Shown in pieces: positions 11,156-22,950 of a stretch of DNA of 64,000 nucleotides (positions are counted from its first letter, which is position 1; each line of letters begins with the position of its first letter). The translations under genes and the position numbers were made by a program. A model generated the notes under the pieces. It did no database searches. It worked only from the letters and a program-made list of their open reading frames with translations, and was not told the DNA's origin. Origin of the DNA: Pseudisothecium myosuroides (Eukaryota > Streptophyta > Bryopsida > Hypnales > Lembophyllaceae); assembly GCA_951799445.1 (NCBI GenBank), contig OX637296.1:17298001-17362000 (forward strand), given 5' to 3'.

Positions 11156-11811
11156 TAAATTTTTTTTCATTCATATTTTATTTTGATAAAATGAATTAAA
11201 AAATGTATTAAAAAATTGAAAAAACTCATTCTAACCTTCATTCATGGTAAAAATTTCAAATTATTCCAGTATTAATGTATTGTAATTGATATAATTTCAT
11301 TCCCACCTTTAACTTTAAAAAATTACAATATTTTGATTTTTCCATCAAATTTTTTGAAAAAAATAGTATAAATAGAAAATACATTTTTTCATTGGTAAAA
11401 AATGGAAATTTTTTATACATCAATTAAATAAAAGGACAAATTTGGTTTGATAGCTAAATTTGATTTTTAAATCTTTGTTGTGGCTATTTTGGGTGTAAAA
11501 AATAAAATTACCAATTGAAAGTTTTTCACACTAATCTCTATTGCTACTTATACCTCTTGAAAAAATTTCAATAATTTTGATTGTTTTTTCTATTTTAACT
11601 TATTTATTTTTAATTTTTGCAACAAAAATGACAACAACTATAATTTTTCATGAAACAAATTGAAATTTCTCACAGTGATATATTGTACAATTTATAGTTT
11701 TAACTAATAAAAATATAGGATTGATATTTGAACACAACCTAATAGGTTGCATATAACTTAGATATGATAACTTAGAATAGATATTTGATTAGTTGGCAAT
11801 GGATCTTGTCA
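11156..11811. other. Very AT-rich spacer
   Basis: Nothing is recognised beyond homopolymer runs. Confidence 0.4.
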
Positions 11812-11815
11812 TTAA

Positions 11816-13075
11816 CCCCTAGAGATTTTTGACTATGTTTTCACCAAAAACAATCTAAAAGTGCCATTTCTAATACAAATATCAAATTTTAGAAAAAAAA
11901 CATTTTTGAACACATGTAATTGTAAGATCTTGTAGTGCACTGGTTTGAAAAGATTCATTGAGTAGATCGCAAGATATTAGTGTTTGAATTGAGAAAAATC
12001 CTTGTTTTGGCCTTGCAAAAATCCGGGCAGCTGCACTTTACAAGGTCTTATTGTATAAAAAAATGTTCAAAATGGTGGTTACTCTCTGGATTCATTCTTC
12101 AAGGCAAATTGGCTACATGCTTGAAAATTTTCAAATCATTTGAAATTGTACAACATATAGGAAAAATAGTAAGTAGAAAAAAGTAGAGAATGATTCAAAA
12201 CACTAAATTGTTAAGAATTGAAATATTGAATTGAAAAATGTCAATCCCAATGGTTGTAATGTTTTAATAAACAATCTTGACCCTATTTTTTTTTTTTTTC
12301 AAAAATATTAAAAACTGAGTTAATTAATGGACTTCAAAGTTTATTTTAGAGTAAAGATTCCATAACTACTTGCAAACTAAAACTCCCCATAACTCTCATC
12401 TCATTAATCAAAATGGAATGATTCAAAGCTTTTCACGTACATATAAATCTTAAAAATCAATTTCAAATTTTTATTTTCAAAAAAAGTGATTTTTTAAGAA
12501 TTTTTGGAGCTGCCCACCGAGCATTGAAAATCTCATATTATACAATAACTTTTAAACATTAGGAGAGAAATGAAGCCTCCAAAAGGCCCCTTCCCTTTGT
12601 TAAACTAAAATCAATCCAAATCTGCCCAAATCAGCTAAAATTTTCAGACTGTAGCAGTCAGCAGGATTTTTTTTTTAAATTTAATTTTTTTAAATTTTTT
12701 TTTTTTTTGTACTCTATCTTTATGACATGCAAAATGATGAAGATGGAGTACAAAAAAATTAAAAACTCTTTACATATCAGCAATCCTAGGTGGAGGATCA
12801 TCGGCCACATAGGAAAAGGGAAAAAAATAAAAAATAAAAAAATAAAAATAAAAATAAAAATAAAAATTTGGGTAGTGACGGATCTCGGGGCCTTATGGAG
12901 GCCTGATTTTCTTCCTAATGCCTTGTAGTCAAAAGTTAAGAAAATTGTTGGGCCTTAAAGCTACTCCTTGGGAAAATGTTGTGTGAAAATTTTAAAGAAA
13001 AAAATAAAACTCCACTTATAGTGAGCTGTCCCAAAATGCTATGTTCTCAAAAAAGCATGTTCAATGTTTTAGGGG
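11816..13075. mobile_element. TTAA-flanked element, subfamily B, expanded copy
   Basis: TTAA occurs at 11812-11815 and 13076-13079. The left end CCCCTAGAG is followed by a region matching 55037 onward (GACTATGTTTTCACCAAAA, then AGATCGCAAGATATTAGTGTT). The right end, TTTTAGGGG, is preceded by a weak match to the right end of subfamily A. At 1260 bp it is about 330 bp longer than the ~932-bp A copies. The extra length is partly simple A-rich sequence near 12660-12870. There is no coding capacity. Confidence 0.7.
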
Positions 13076-13345
13076 TTAAAGGATTAAAGGGCTACTTCTT
13101 GTTTGGAAGAGATCAAAGTCCAAGCGCCTTATGACAAAGCCATGAGACAGAAAAAAGCAATGCTCCTAATTTTATTCATTGATTCAAAATGAACATGCAA
13201 TTCATGTTATTTTGCTCCAAAATACTTATATCTTTGCTATTTTTGATCATTTTAGATTCAATCTAAATTTATAGTTCAAAATGACATTATTGTTGTTGGA
13301 GATGACTTGAGCTCAAGATGTAGCTCCAAGGTAGGAGATTCATAA

Positions 13346-13817
13346 GAGCATCTACAGTGCGTACACAGTAAACAATCCCTCTATCGGCATGTGCAGGGGC
13401 TGAAAACAAGGCCTCTACAGTGACGGGTCTTTTTTGGGCAGGGGCGCTCCAATGCGCAGCTGCTTTACGAAACTCTACGTACTTGCATTTTTTGTCAAAA
13501 TCAATCGTGATTGTTGAAATTTTGGAGCAGACTTCGTAGCTCCTCATGATTCACGAGGTATGTCAGTAGCTAGAACTATATTCTATTTGGCGCAACCAAT
13601 ATCCATCATCATGATGATCGCATGAATCAGCTTGGCGAGACGCTTCGAGGGGTAGCCAAAAAGCTAAAAAATGCCAGAGCCGGGAGGTCTTTTGCCGAGC
13701 CCATGAAACTAGCGGATGCTCTAACGGTCGCGTTGGAGCCCGCATTTAATTAAAAATTGCTTTACAAACGGTAAAGTGCCGATACAATCACTTTTGAAGG
13801 GTGCATTGCGGATGCTC
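13346..13817. mobile_element. PIF/Harbinger (Tourist-like) MITE
   Basis: Terminal GAGCATCTACAGTGCG is inverted at the right end as the imperfect CATTGCGGATGCTC. TAA is duplicated on both sides (13343-13345 and 13818-13820). The GAGCATC terminus with a TAA/TTA 3-bp duplication is the Tourist/Harbinger signature. The interior is GC-richer than the surroundings and carries an additional internal GGATGCTCTAA near 13711, perhaps a duplicated end. It is non-coding. Confidence 0.7.
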
Positions 13818-13835
13818 TAAGGTGCTCGGACTCTA

Positions 13836-13934
13836 AAAGTGTCCACCTCCTAAAATGTATACTATTTGTACATTTTTCTTTTTCATTGCACCAACAATGT
13901 ATAAATACACTACATTTTAGGAGGTGGATACTTT
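13836..13934. mobile_element. 99-bp palindromic miniature element
   Basis: The 24-bp arms at 13836-13859 and 13911-13934 are inverse copies with one mismatch, around the core GTCCACCTCCTAAAATGTA. The loop is 51 bp. A target duplication is not clear. Confidence 0.65.
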
Positions 13935-14167
13935 CAATGGCCACTACGTTTCAACTTCAAAAATTCATAACTAATTCCACAAAGCTCCAAAAAATGTGAA
14001 ACGACTTGTGTTAGATACCAATTCCATATGTCTTTCAAGGAAAATTTACTGAAAATGTTTCAAGAAGTTTAACTTGCCAAAATTAATTTCCAACTTTATG
14101 GACCTATTACCTTACCAAGCCCATGTTTGTATTAGTAGGGTAACTGCAGTCCATGTGTTCTGCTATA

Positions 14168-14478
14168 CAGTAGAACCTCTCTAAGTTGATCCCCTCTTAA
14201 GGTATGTTCCCACCTGATGTTAAAGGTGTTGTTACAGAGGGTCTTAGGAATGAATTTTGATCTCCTTCTAGACTGGATTCACATTCCAAAGAACACCTAT
14301 AACACCAAGTGGGAACATACCTTAAGTCAATAAAGTGTTGTCAGGAAGTATTGATTGCCGGTCCCAACTTAACAATATGAACCACATACGAACATGATGA
14401 CCCTCCCTAATGTAATAACCTCTCTAACTCAATGTGTCAAACCGGTCCCAACTCTATCAACTTAGAGAGGTTCTATAG
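14168..14478. mobile_element. Pogo/mariner-like MITE hosting a nested MITE
   Basis: The left end CAGTAGAACCTCTCTAAGTT and the inverse right end AACTTAGAGAGGTTCTATAG are flanked by TA at 14166-14167 and 14479-14480. CAGTAGAACCTC is typical of pogo-type Tc1/mariner termini. Net of the nested element at 14199-14321, the host is under 190 bp. It is non-coding. Confidence 0.7.
14199..14321. mobile_element. Nested MITE with GGTATGTTCCCAC ends and TTAA duplication
   Basis: The termini are GGTATGTTCCCAC and GTGGGAACATACC, flanked by TTAA at 14195-14198 and 14322-14325. It is 123 bp and sits wholly inside the pogo-like element, so it inserted later. TTAA duplication again points to a piggyBac- or Kolobok-like integration preference, though the termini differ from the CCCCTAAAGGACC family. 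Confidence 0.7.
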
Positions 14479-14637
14479 TACTAGGTTGGTATCTACCGGA
14501 GTACTAGTGTACAATACAAACCAGCAACTGATACTATTGACTTAATTTGCGAAATCATGGTTCTGCATCAGGCCCTCCCAAAATCCAATCCTCATTTTTA
14601 GTGATCACACCCCATTATGAGCACTAGATGCTCTTAA

Positions 14638-15034
14638 GGTAGAAGCACCAGTAGTCGATCATTTAAAGAATTTTGGAGCAGATCCTGCACAGTAAGAGGT
14701 GGTGGAAAGTTTTTCCATGTAGGAAGATAGGAAATATGGGCATTGCAAAAAATTTAGAATTTTTTTCCCGAAATTGAATTTACAGTGAATTTTGGGAGCC
14801 AAAAAGTGCATTTCACCAATAGCCAATGTCTAGAGTCTTCCAATTCCGATCAATCAAAAACTACTTCCCACTTACTACTTACTACTTCCTCACTCACTAC
14901 TTTGGGACATGTGTCATAATCTTATTAGTCCCAAGTTTGAAAAAGATAAAAAAAAAAAACATTTGAGCTTTGGTTGGAAATACTGCCCCCTACAGGTTGG
15001 GTACTGGGCGTGGTTGACAACTGGTGCTTCTACC
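14638..15034. mobile_element. Inverted-repeat element, GGTAGAAGCACCAGT ends
   Basis: The left end GGTAGAAGCACCAGT is inverted as ACTGGTGCTTCTACC at the right end. Flanks are TTAA (14634-14637) and TTAC (15035-15038), probably a 4-bp duplication with one change. The interior holds a short tandem of ACTTACTACTT units near 14870. It is 397 bp and non-coding. Confidence 0.65.
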
Positions 15035-15738
15035 TTACTACTGAAAATTGACTGCAACTTCTCGCAATTTCTTTAACTACTGAAGTACATTGATTGCAAT
15101 TAAAACGAACATTGATGAAAACGCCTTGCAGAATTTAGATTTATCAAGTACAGTACTTACATTGCAAGCTGTAAACAACATTGATTGAATTTACTTGCAA
15201 ATTTGGGATTAGCCTACTGTAGTGATTACTTGTGGGGTGCACATTAATCGCAATTAAGACTTCGAACTAGACATGACTAATATATCTTATGGGAGACGTT
15301 GGTGAGATGCATCCATTGCGACATTGGGGCTTAATCGTACCCAGCTGGTGAAATTAAAATGTCTGAGGAAATGTCTAAAATGTCCAAGTACGATGTCTGT
15401 ACGCACAAATTCAAAGTTCATTCAACGTCATGATCTATTGCTCCATGATCAAATCATTGTACAAATTCAGCTTTTGTTACAAGAGGAACCTCCGCCCCAA
15501 CCAGCTCTACACATACACTAACCCTTCCTTTCCTCCGATTCCTAAACCTAAGACAAAGTTTGAAAGCTGTCACAGATATTCAACTACGCTAAACTCTGTT
15601 ATGTCTTTATCGCAGTACAACGAGACTGGGAAGCTCAACGGCATTAGAGAGTGGATTCTAACAAAACAAAGAAAGAACTTCCGTTGGAACAGTCGAAGTT
15701 AGGGAGAGAACAACTAACTTATACTAAAAGCCTGAAAG
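15035..15738 (-). other. Downstream flank of the ERD4-like gene
   Basis: This holds the 3' untranslated region of the minus-strand gene and spacer. No canonical AATAAA was found close to the stop. The plus-strand frames at 15324-15702 are antisense to it and show no domain. Confidence 0.4.
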
Positions 15739-18700
15739 TTACACAGCCCGCTCAGCTGGGGATGTGATGCCGGAGTTACTCCTTGAAGTCATGTTGGATC
15801 TTGCATCCTGGAAATCCGCATCCTCAAACTTGTCGCTATCAAGCAAGCAAGTGGGAGTGAAAGCTTCGACAATAGAAACCGTAGACGGCGTCTCTTTTAC
15901 TGGTTGACTTGCAACATAAAGAGAGACAACTGCAAACGATGGGTAAAAGTTCCTCTTGCAATACAAGTAGAATGCGAAAGTTGCGATCGGTAGGAAGATG
16001 AGAAAGACTGTGTAAGGGAACTTCTTCACAGCGAAGTATCCCAGAGCAGTGATTTGAGAAACCAGCAGAGCTCCCAGGAAACGGTTGTGAATGTGTGGCC
16101 ACATCCTTCCATTGCTTTCCCAATCGGGGACTTGAATATTCAAAGCCTGCGATTCATCAACATAAACAGGGTTCAGACACTGCGGCATGGCTAAGGAAAC
16201 TCTGATGAACAGTTGCATTCCACATACAATGGACAGATTTACTTATTTCTGTTCAGTTCTTTCTTACATTAGGCAGGTGTGTAAGATGTTATTACCGCAT
16301 TCCGCGTCACCAACCATCCGATGGAGAAATAGAGAAATGCGAAGAGTAGAATCATGGGAGTAATCACGGAATAGCATAGCGTCACTGTCAGGATCAGCAG
16401 GTCTCCTGGCACAGCGGTGTGATAAGAAAAAGGTCCAGGTGCCCAGGCCTCTTGCAATTCCCGTTCAGTCTTGCAGAGGTACTTGCGCTTAATGTGATAG
16501 ATAATGAGTGGTACAATACGCGACATAGTTAATCCATAACCAACAAAGAACCTGCACAATTAGAAAAACACAGCCAGTCAGAACCTGGAACCCTCTACAC
16601 AGAGCTGACACTCAATGATGAAGACGAAGGTGAATTCAAAGGAACCAGGAGGAGAAACAGGATGACATGAATGGCGCTTACTTCAGTGCAACGTAAGTGA
16701 TGAAGTAAGTTGCAACCGGAGGCAGCTTGGAACCGAACAAATTGACGACCGTACTCACTGAGAGGTTACCCTGTTTAATCAAAACCTTGAAGCCACTGAT
16801 ACTGGAGAAAACAGCGCCAAAGATCGTGACTCCAAGAAACACGTTAAACACCATGAAGTAATAATATTTGCCCGCAGCAGCTCGTGAAATATGACTTTCA
16901 CTGGGGATTCCTTCCGCCTTAGACAAGGCCAAGAGGAGCTTCGGCAGCAGCGCCAGGAAGACAATGAGGGCAATCTGTGGCAAATAAGCCTGAAGACAGT
17001 AGTAGGAGAGTTAAATAACGCTCTTCGCAAGACAAAGTAGCTTGTCTTCTAAATAGTGCAACAGCCGGATCACTCTGAACATCAGTTTTCAACAGAAAAA
17101 GAACTCGAATTAAAGAATTAAAGGACATCATCCATGAGAGTCGACTATGCTTACTTGCAAGACGGCGTTCAGAACTTTAATTTTAGTAATGCTCTTGATG
17201 AATGGAACAAGCTTTTCCAGGTTCTCCAGAGTTGTGAGTGCTGATATAGCAGCAATGGGAATCATGTAGAAAACGATTGTCAAGAATGTGATAACGTAGA
17301 CAACGGGTCTCCGAATCGAACGTTGCCACGCAGGTAGGTGAAGATTGCTCCAGATACACTCCCTAGGCTCTGGTGCAGGTTCCACTTGCCATTGAAGGGC
17401 ATAGGGTGCATGAACGGACTGCAAAATGACACTCAAGCCGTCAGCTTTAGTGTCACACGAGATTTAAGACTTAAAACTACTACATTTCCGCACAATATCA
17501 TCACTATCCAGGAACAAGAGTTCTACCTGAGCGGCCTCAGCAGCAGCGAGTCTGTCGTTAAAGAAGACAAGAGCAGCGTCTTCTTTAGCATCACCTAGAA
17601 CTCGTTTTTTCTCGTCCTCCAGTTTGGGTGTAAGTTCACGGATTTTGTCGGTCCAATGGGTGATTGAGTCGACCTTTGGGCCAACAAGGCCCAAAGTACC
17701 AGTCTTGTGCATTGGTCGAACGCCATCACTACCAGGGGGTTTCTTTGACAGCTCAAACACAGCTTCAGCGTGTTCTAGCTTATGTTGGGCAGTCTCGCGC
17801 TCGATAAAGAGCTTTTCAGCCTGAAAAGATACAACGTTAGATAGGACTGTAAATGTAGGCTATTCAGCGTGCAGTACATTGTGGATAATTCTTTTGAAAG
17901 AGTAGTATTTCTGACGTAAGAAAGCAGACAACGAAATAGAAACACAATTGACAATCAATGCGCTTGCAATTGCTGAGTGTGCCAGCACAAAGTCTGTCAA
18001 CAGAAAAGACGTCTTTGAAAACTAGATTAAAAAGTCTGCGGTCAAACTCAAGTAAGTCATTAAGAACACGACAAGGTCATCAGGTCTCACCTTGTCAAAG
18101 TTGTGCATGACCATGCAGCTCTCATACGAACTTGGATGCACTCGCCTGAAGAACGCATCTACTTGCTCACTGCGTGTCTCGTGTTTCTCGAAGGGCGGAA
18201 TATCTCGTACCAGCACTGTATACTGTTGTGGACGAGCCACTATAGAAGAGTGGAGTGTATTTCGCAAATGAAATACTCTCTTGTAAGCTTTCCACAGCGA
18301 GAAAAAGGTCACAAAAGTGACCCAATATACTCCAAGGAGATATGCCCATATTCTATCACTTTTAGGCTGTTCATCACCACAACATTATGTGTTAGGAGGA
18401 CCGTGACAATTACAAGCTGCATTGAATCGTTCTCAAAAACGTCTCCTAAATCACATAAAATCCTCTACAACAACAATACAGCTTGTACCAGATGTTCTGC
18501 AGTCTTACCCGAATATTGCCCATACCCAAGTTATCGAAATCTGAGTATGTGTACTTCGAGTCATTTCTCTTGGAGACAACATTGTTGTCACTCGTTACAG
18601 CAAGAGGAATCAATACAGGTACACAAAATGCTGCAGAGTATACTATTATCTCCAATGCTGCAAGGCAGTTCAACGAAAAACCATCAGAATGAGTCGAGAA

Positions 18701-19726
18701 AAGTGATTAACAAAAAGATGATGAACAGAGTCGGGGCTCTGAAGTCTTCCCAATAATTTGGAAGCATTACAGGTTGCGAAGTTCGGTGTCCGCACTTTAA
18801 AAAAATATTCACAACTGGCCCTTGTAACTCAGAATAGGTCTAGGTGACGTGGAAGTAGAGTCTCGATACGAGAAATATCATGACAAGTCACAGTAGTGGC
18901 GGGGGATGGCATTTCCTTTCAGAGGTATTACTTTCACGCTACCCAACTTAACCTCGATGGTTGGATCTTTCCAATCAAGGGTCTAGAGCGCACAACGCTA
19001 AAGTAATCCCACGTTACGGAAATAACGTGACTTTTCGTTTCCAATGAGTGACGTTCATCTGAATAGAAATGGGCTCCAATGGAGATTGTGCTACATAGGC
19101 GCATTCCATTACTGTGGACCCCATCGCAGAAGACCGTCCATCCATCCAGTTTTTCAAGGCTCAGCCCCACTTAATAGCCACAAATTTATATATTAAATCA
19201 TATTCTTCAGCACGTGCAACTCGCTGATCAGGTAAACCGTCCTAAAACATACTCGCTCCATTACGAACCGAAACCAAAATTTCAGAAATTCAAAAGATCG
19301 CACGACTCCTCCCAAACTCGATAGTCGAAACGAGCATCATCCTACTACACGAAATACACCACTGACTGAGCGAGAAGCGTTTTCGCAGACAAACTTTCAC
19401 GTCGCCGCTCAAAAAAAAATATTCAAGACTGTTAAAGAAACGCCTTCCGTTTTCTGCATACCTGTGGTGAAAAGGTGAATGTAGACCACGGCATCGAGCC
19501 CGGCCACCGCCACCAGCTCTTCATCCGTAGCTCGATAAGCATCCACGGCCCATTGAAACGGTCCACGCTTACTCCCAAACGGACCTTCCCCTCGCAACGC
19601 ACGCAGGGGATAATAAACGTTGAAGTTCCCCGGCCGACGAGACAGAATCAGAAACACCACCAACAGCACCAAAAATATCACAAAGGAAATGGCCAAGGAC
19701 GTTATAAAGGCCGAAGTGGCCGTCAT
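15739..19726 (-). CDS. ERD4: ERD4/OSCA-type hyperosmolality-gated cation channel (CSC1-like, DUF221)
   Basis: The product is a multi-pass membrane protein of the OSCA/CSC1 (TMEM63-related) family, whose members form stretch- or osmotically gated, calcium-permeable channels. Exons: 19462-19726, 18509-18657, 18091-18366, 17527-17820, 17155-17418, 16682-16989, 16296-16551 and 15739-16146. All seven introns (108-804 bp) are GT-AG. The joined frame is 739 codons plus stop, against about 725 in Arabidopsis ERD4. Residues 11-28 are the first membrane segment, followed by SRRPGN. Two more segments lie near 92-109 and 147-163. YTVLVRDIP (187-195) opens the cytosolic domain, which runs through AALVFFNDRLAAAEAAQ (312-328). 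APEPRECIWSNL (343-354) precedes the channel core, which contains LPQIALIVFL (419-428), LSKAEGIPS (438-446), GYGLTMSR (523-530) and GRMWPHIH (617-624). The start ATG (19724-19726) aligns with the ERD4 N-terminus. No frame damage is seen. Assignment to the ERD4 (OSCA3) clade is by eye. Confidence 0.95.
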
Positions 19727-20640
19727 CTTGAAACCTCACTCAAAACTCAAACTCAAACTCTGGCTTCACAATGCCGCCAAAACCACTCACTACTCACACA
19801 TTCCGCTACCTCTCCCTCCTCGCCAAAACAAACTCTGCTCACCACTTCGGCTACACTTATCTCCACTCACACACTTCCCTCACACGAAATCCTGCAGTCT
19901 AACTATACCAGTACGTACAAAAAAAAGAATAAACCAAAATGCGACGAATTCCTGCAACTCAGGAAGCTCCAAACCTATCCTTCGCTTCAGATTCAAGTGG
20001 CCTTCACCACAGTACTCAACGGAAGAGCCAGAGCTGCGCAAAAGTTCGGGAGACAAATCGGAGAGCAGCGCCGCAGACAGATCAGGAGCGAGCAAGTCAG
20101 GCAGCTGCGCAAGCCGGACAACGAAGCTCTGAAGAAGGAGACGTTCGTCCTATTTAAGACGACTGGATGAAAAGCCGACGGAAAAGACGGCAATGACGTT
20201 GCGATCCAGAGTGGTCAGGGCTATGATGGCAAGCCATTTATGCCCGCGAGGCTGGCATGGTCCATCCATACGAACGGGATACATCCATCCATCATTCGTT
20301 TATAAATCATCGGGCATTCATCCGTAGTGGTGCCCTGAATGGATGATTTGTAGACGGTACGGATGGAAGCAGTGGACGGCAGCGATGAGAAGCGGGGGAA
20401 GGGATCGGCGGCGGTTGACACGTGGCGGGACGAGGGGGAAGGCGGGGGTCGGTGATGGCGGAAGTAGCAGTGGCGCTAAGTTTAGCCGAGATTCGGACGC
20501 TGCTTTGGGTTGGGCGGGGCCTTGGGGGGGGAGTGCGCGTGACATGAGGGGCCGTGTTTGGCGGTTGGGACACGGCGGGGATTGGGTCCCCCGCCAAATC
20601 TGATCGGGCCGCTTTGGGGTTTGCGCCCTTTGCTATCTAG
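19727..20640 (-). promoter_or_regulatory. 5' flank / probable promoter and 5' UTR of the ERD4-like gene
   Basis: The sequence upstream of the ATG is markedly less AT-rich than the rest of the window and becomes strongly GC-rich at about 20340-20620, consistent with a promoter-proximal region. On the minus strand, TTAAATAGG near 20149-20157 is a possible TATA-like element, which would put transcription start near 20120 and give a ~400-bp leader. An imperfect inverted repeat with ATCCATCC/GGATGGAT and GGGCATTCA/TGAATG units spans about 20240-20365. The long plus-strand frames here (for example 19475-20170) are antisense and low-complexity. The exact start site is unknown. Confidence 0.4.
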
Positions 20641-21600
20641 CCAATCGGCTATTTTACAAATGATTAAGTTATTATACTCTGCAAGTGTTGCAAGTTGCAA
20701 GTGGCTCGTCATGTGACACGTCTATGACTAGGTGTGATTTTATCGTTCTCAATTAAAAAAAATTATTTGCTGCATGATTGCGGTCTTTTGATTTGGATTG
20801 ATTTCCGAAAAGGGGAAATACTATCTTGTCTCGTGGGTGGAAATGGTGTTGGGTTACCATTTTTAGCATTTGGAAAATCAAATTCATTGTGCGTCAAAAA
20901 AACTCATATAGTAGACCAACTCAATTGTGCCATTTTTCTAATTCTATCATATTCTAATTCCACATTTGGATGATCACCAACCTTCATCCAAACCACCACT
21001 AGTTTTAAAGTAATCAATTTGAAGCTGAAGAGTTTTTTTGACGCAATCAATAGGAGTTGAAGAATTTTGTGCTTCAAGGTGACACACCTTGATAAGTATC
21101 AATGTTGTAGAGGTATTTGGATATATGAAATTGATGTGAATAGTGTACAAGTTCCAAATTATCTTTAGGATAGATATAAACCTCTATTTTGTCCTCTATT
21201 TTATGGTTGGTATATACATTTCAAAAACACTAAATCAATCTCTAGTTTCAAGCATACACATGCTAAACAACTTCTAAACAAGCACTAAAATATATGACAT
21301 ACCCACTTGACTATTTAACATGAGATCCAAACCTCCTACAAAAAAATAATTAACACTCCAAATTTTTTTGGACACTTTAAATCCTGACTAAGAATTCATA
21401 CATTCATAACACATCAATGGAACCACAAATACAAACACCTTGTCTTCACGAAATCTCTTCCACAATTATGCCCCAAATAAATGTAATATTTGGAACAAAC
21501 AAACTTCATTCAATTCCTCCCCCCTCTACAATTCATTCAACAACATTCCAAACCCCACTTTTACCAACATACAAAATTCAACCTCTCAACTCAAGTTTTC
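20641..21600. other. AT-rich spacer
   Basis: No gene is recognised. Composition shifts abruptly to AT-rich at about 20640, marking the outer edge of the gene's upstream region. Confidence 0.4.
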
Positions 21601-22046
21601 CCCTTTGTTTTCTTACTATGTAGATGGTTTTTACATACCCCCACAAGAAAATCTTCCTACATCTTGAATCCAAATAGCTTAAACAACTCATAGCATATAT
21701 ATTCTACTTGAAAAAGTGGAACACTTCATTAGTCTTCAAAACATATTTAGCAATACAAAAGTTTAGTATTCTAAATACTTGCTAAAGAACAAACTCACAA
21801 ACCTACAATCAATCTCAATTCCATATACCTCATCTAAAATACATAAAACATATGGCATCACAAAACCACCACCTTGATATAGTCATGTTGATGTCTATTG
21901 TCAATATGTTGAAAACATGCACCTCTACATTTTCTATTCAAAAAGTACCAACACATGCCAACATCAAAAGAAACAAAATGGTTGACTCACTAGCAGTGGA
22001 TGGAAATCAAAAACAACATCCTCTATATATCTACACAAGATCATGA
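21600..22046 (+). pseudogene. LINE-type RNase H domain relic
   Basis: Plus-strand pieces read YYVDGFYIPPQENLP (about 21610-21655) and, after several stops, SIVNMLKTCTSTFSIQKVPT followed by HANIKRNKMVDSLAVDGNQ (about 21894-22015). The VxxHxxIxxNxxxDxLA arrangement is the C-terminal His/Asp motif of the RNase H domain found at the end of many non-LTR retrotransposon polyproteins. The N-terminal VDG would be the first catalytic Asp. Frameshifts between the pieces show it is dead. The rest of the element is not visible. Confidence 0.5.
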
Positions 22047-22950
22047 ACACGCATACAAACAATGTAGACTATTGTAAGCTTTGAGACATACAAGTAATCT
22101 AATTAAACCTCTTAAATACCAAAAGGTTATTGTCCACATTTCCAAAAATATGAAGATATATTACAAAATGCAATTTAAAAGTATAATCTAATGATGACTT
22201 CCAAATAAAAGTTCTAAAATATAATCTACAAACCATATCCATACATCTAGATCAACTAGTTTTCAAACCAATATTTTTCAATTAAATTTGAAGCCAAAAA
22301 TTAAAAATTCCTTCTATAATCAATTGCATAAAGATTATAATTTGTCATTTTCAAAATATTCATTTTCCCTTTAAGTTCAAAATGTTAAAGTCTAGTCAAA
22401 ATCTGTAATTTTTGAAGATTTTTATTTTACTATTCTATTTAAGTCATACATGAAGGACTATTTATTGAACTAAAAAAGTTACTTTTTGAGACTAGATCTA
22501 TCAATACCCTTTGAATTATGGACTATTTGCAAAGTAAATTCTTCAAAATCTACACTATATAAATGATAAAGAATTAACACAAAAATCTTTTTTAAAATGA
22601 TGAGTAAAAAAACAAAGTTTACTTGGGATGCATTTGCTTTCATTTATTGTTCAAAATTTTGAATGTCAGGTCCTAAAGGGGTAAGTAACTAATGTAATGA
22701 TTTAGACAAGTTGTGAGTCTTGAAGCTAAATTATTCAATTACATCTTCTACTAATGAATTTTTCACATTTTATTGTTGATAATAAATAATAAAATTCATT
22801 GTAACTGAGTATGTGCAATGAGGGACTAGGAACTGAAGTTTGAGAAAACATAGGTGACAAAATTCCTTGAAGCATCCAAACAAGGGTCTTATAGAGTTTG
22901 GTGGTGTGTTTCTTTTGTACTAAGGTAAAAAAACCTTTGACAAACAAACC
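22047..22950. other. AT-rich spacer, old dispersed repeat
   Basis: Sections resemble 9180-9250 and 10143-10550 (for example around 22130-22260 and 22240-22690), so this is probably an eroded dispersed repeat. No boundaries could be set. Confidence 0.35.

Noticed and set aside
15839..16123. Minus-strand frame overlapping the last ERD4-like exon in another phase
   Set aside because: Shadow of exon 8; the in-phase frame carries the conserved GRMWPHIH region.
18103..18756. 217-codon plus-strand open frame
   Set aside because: It is antisense to exons 2 and 3 and the intron between them; no recognisable motif.
19475..20170. 231-codon plus-strand open frame
   Set aside because: It is antisense to exon 1 and the 5' flank of the ERD4-like gene, has low-complexity Thr/Gln/Lys/Ser composition and no domain; the minus-strand frame here is clearly the real one.
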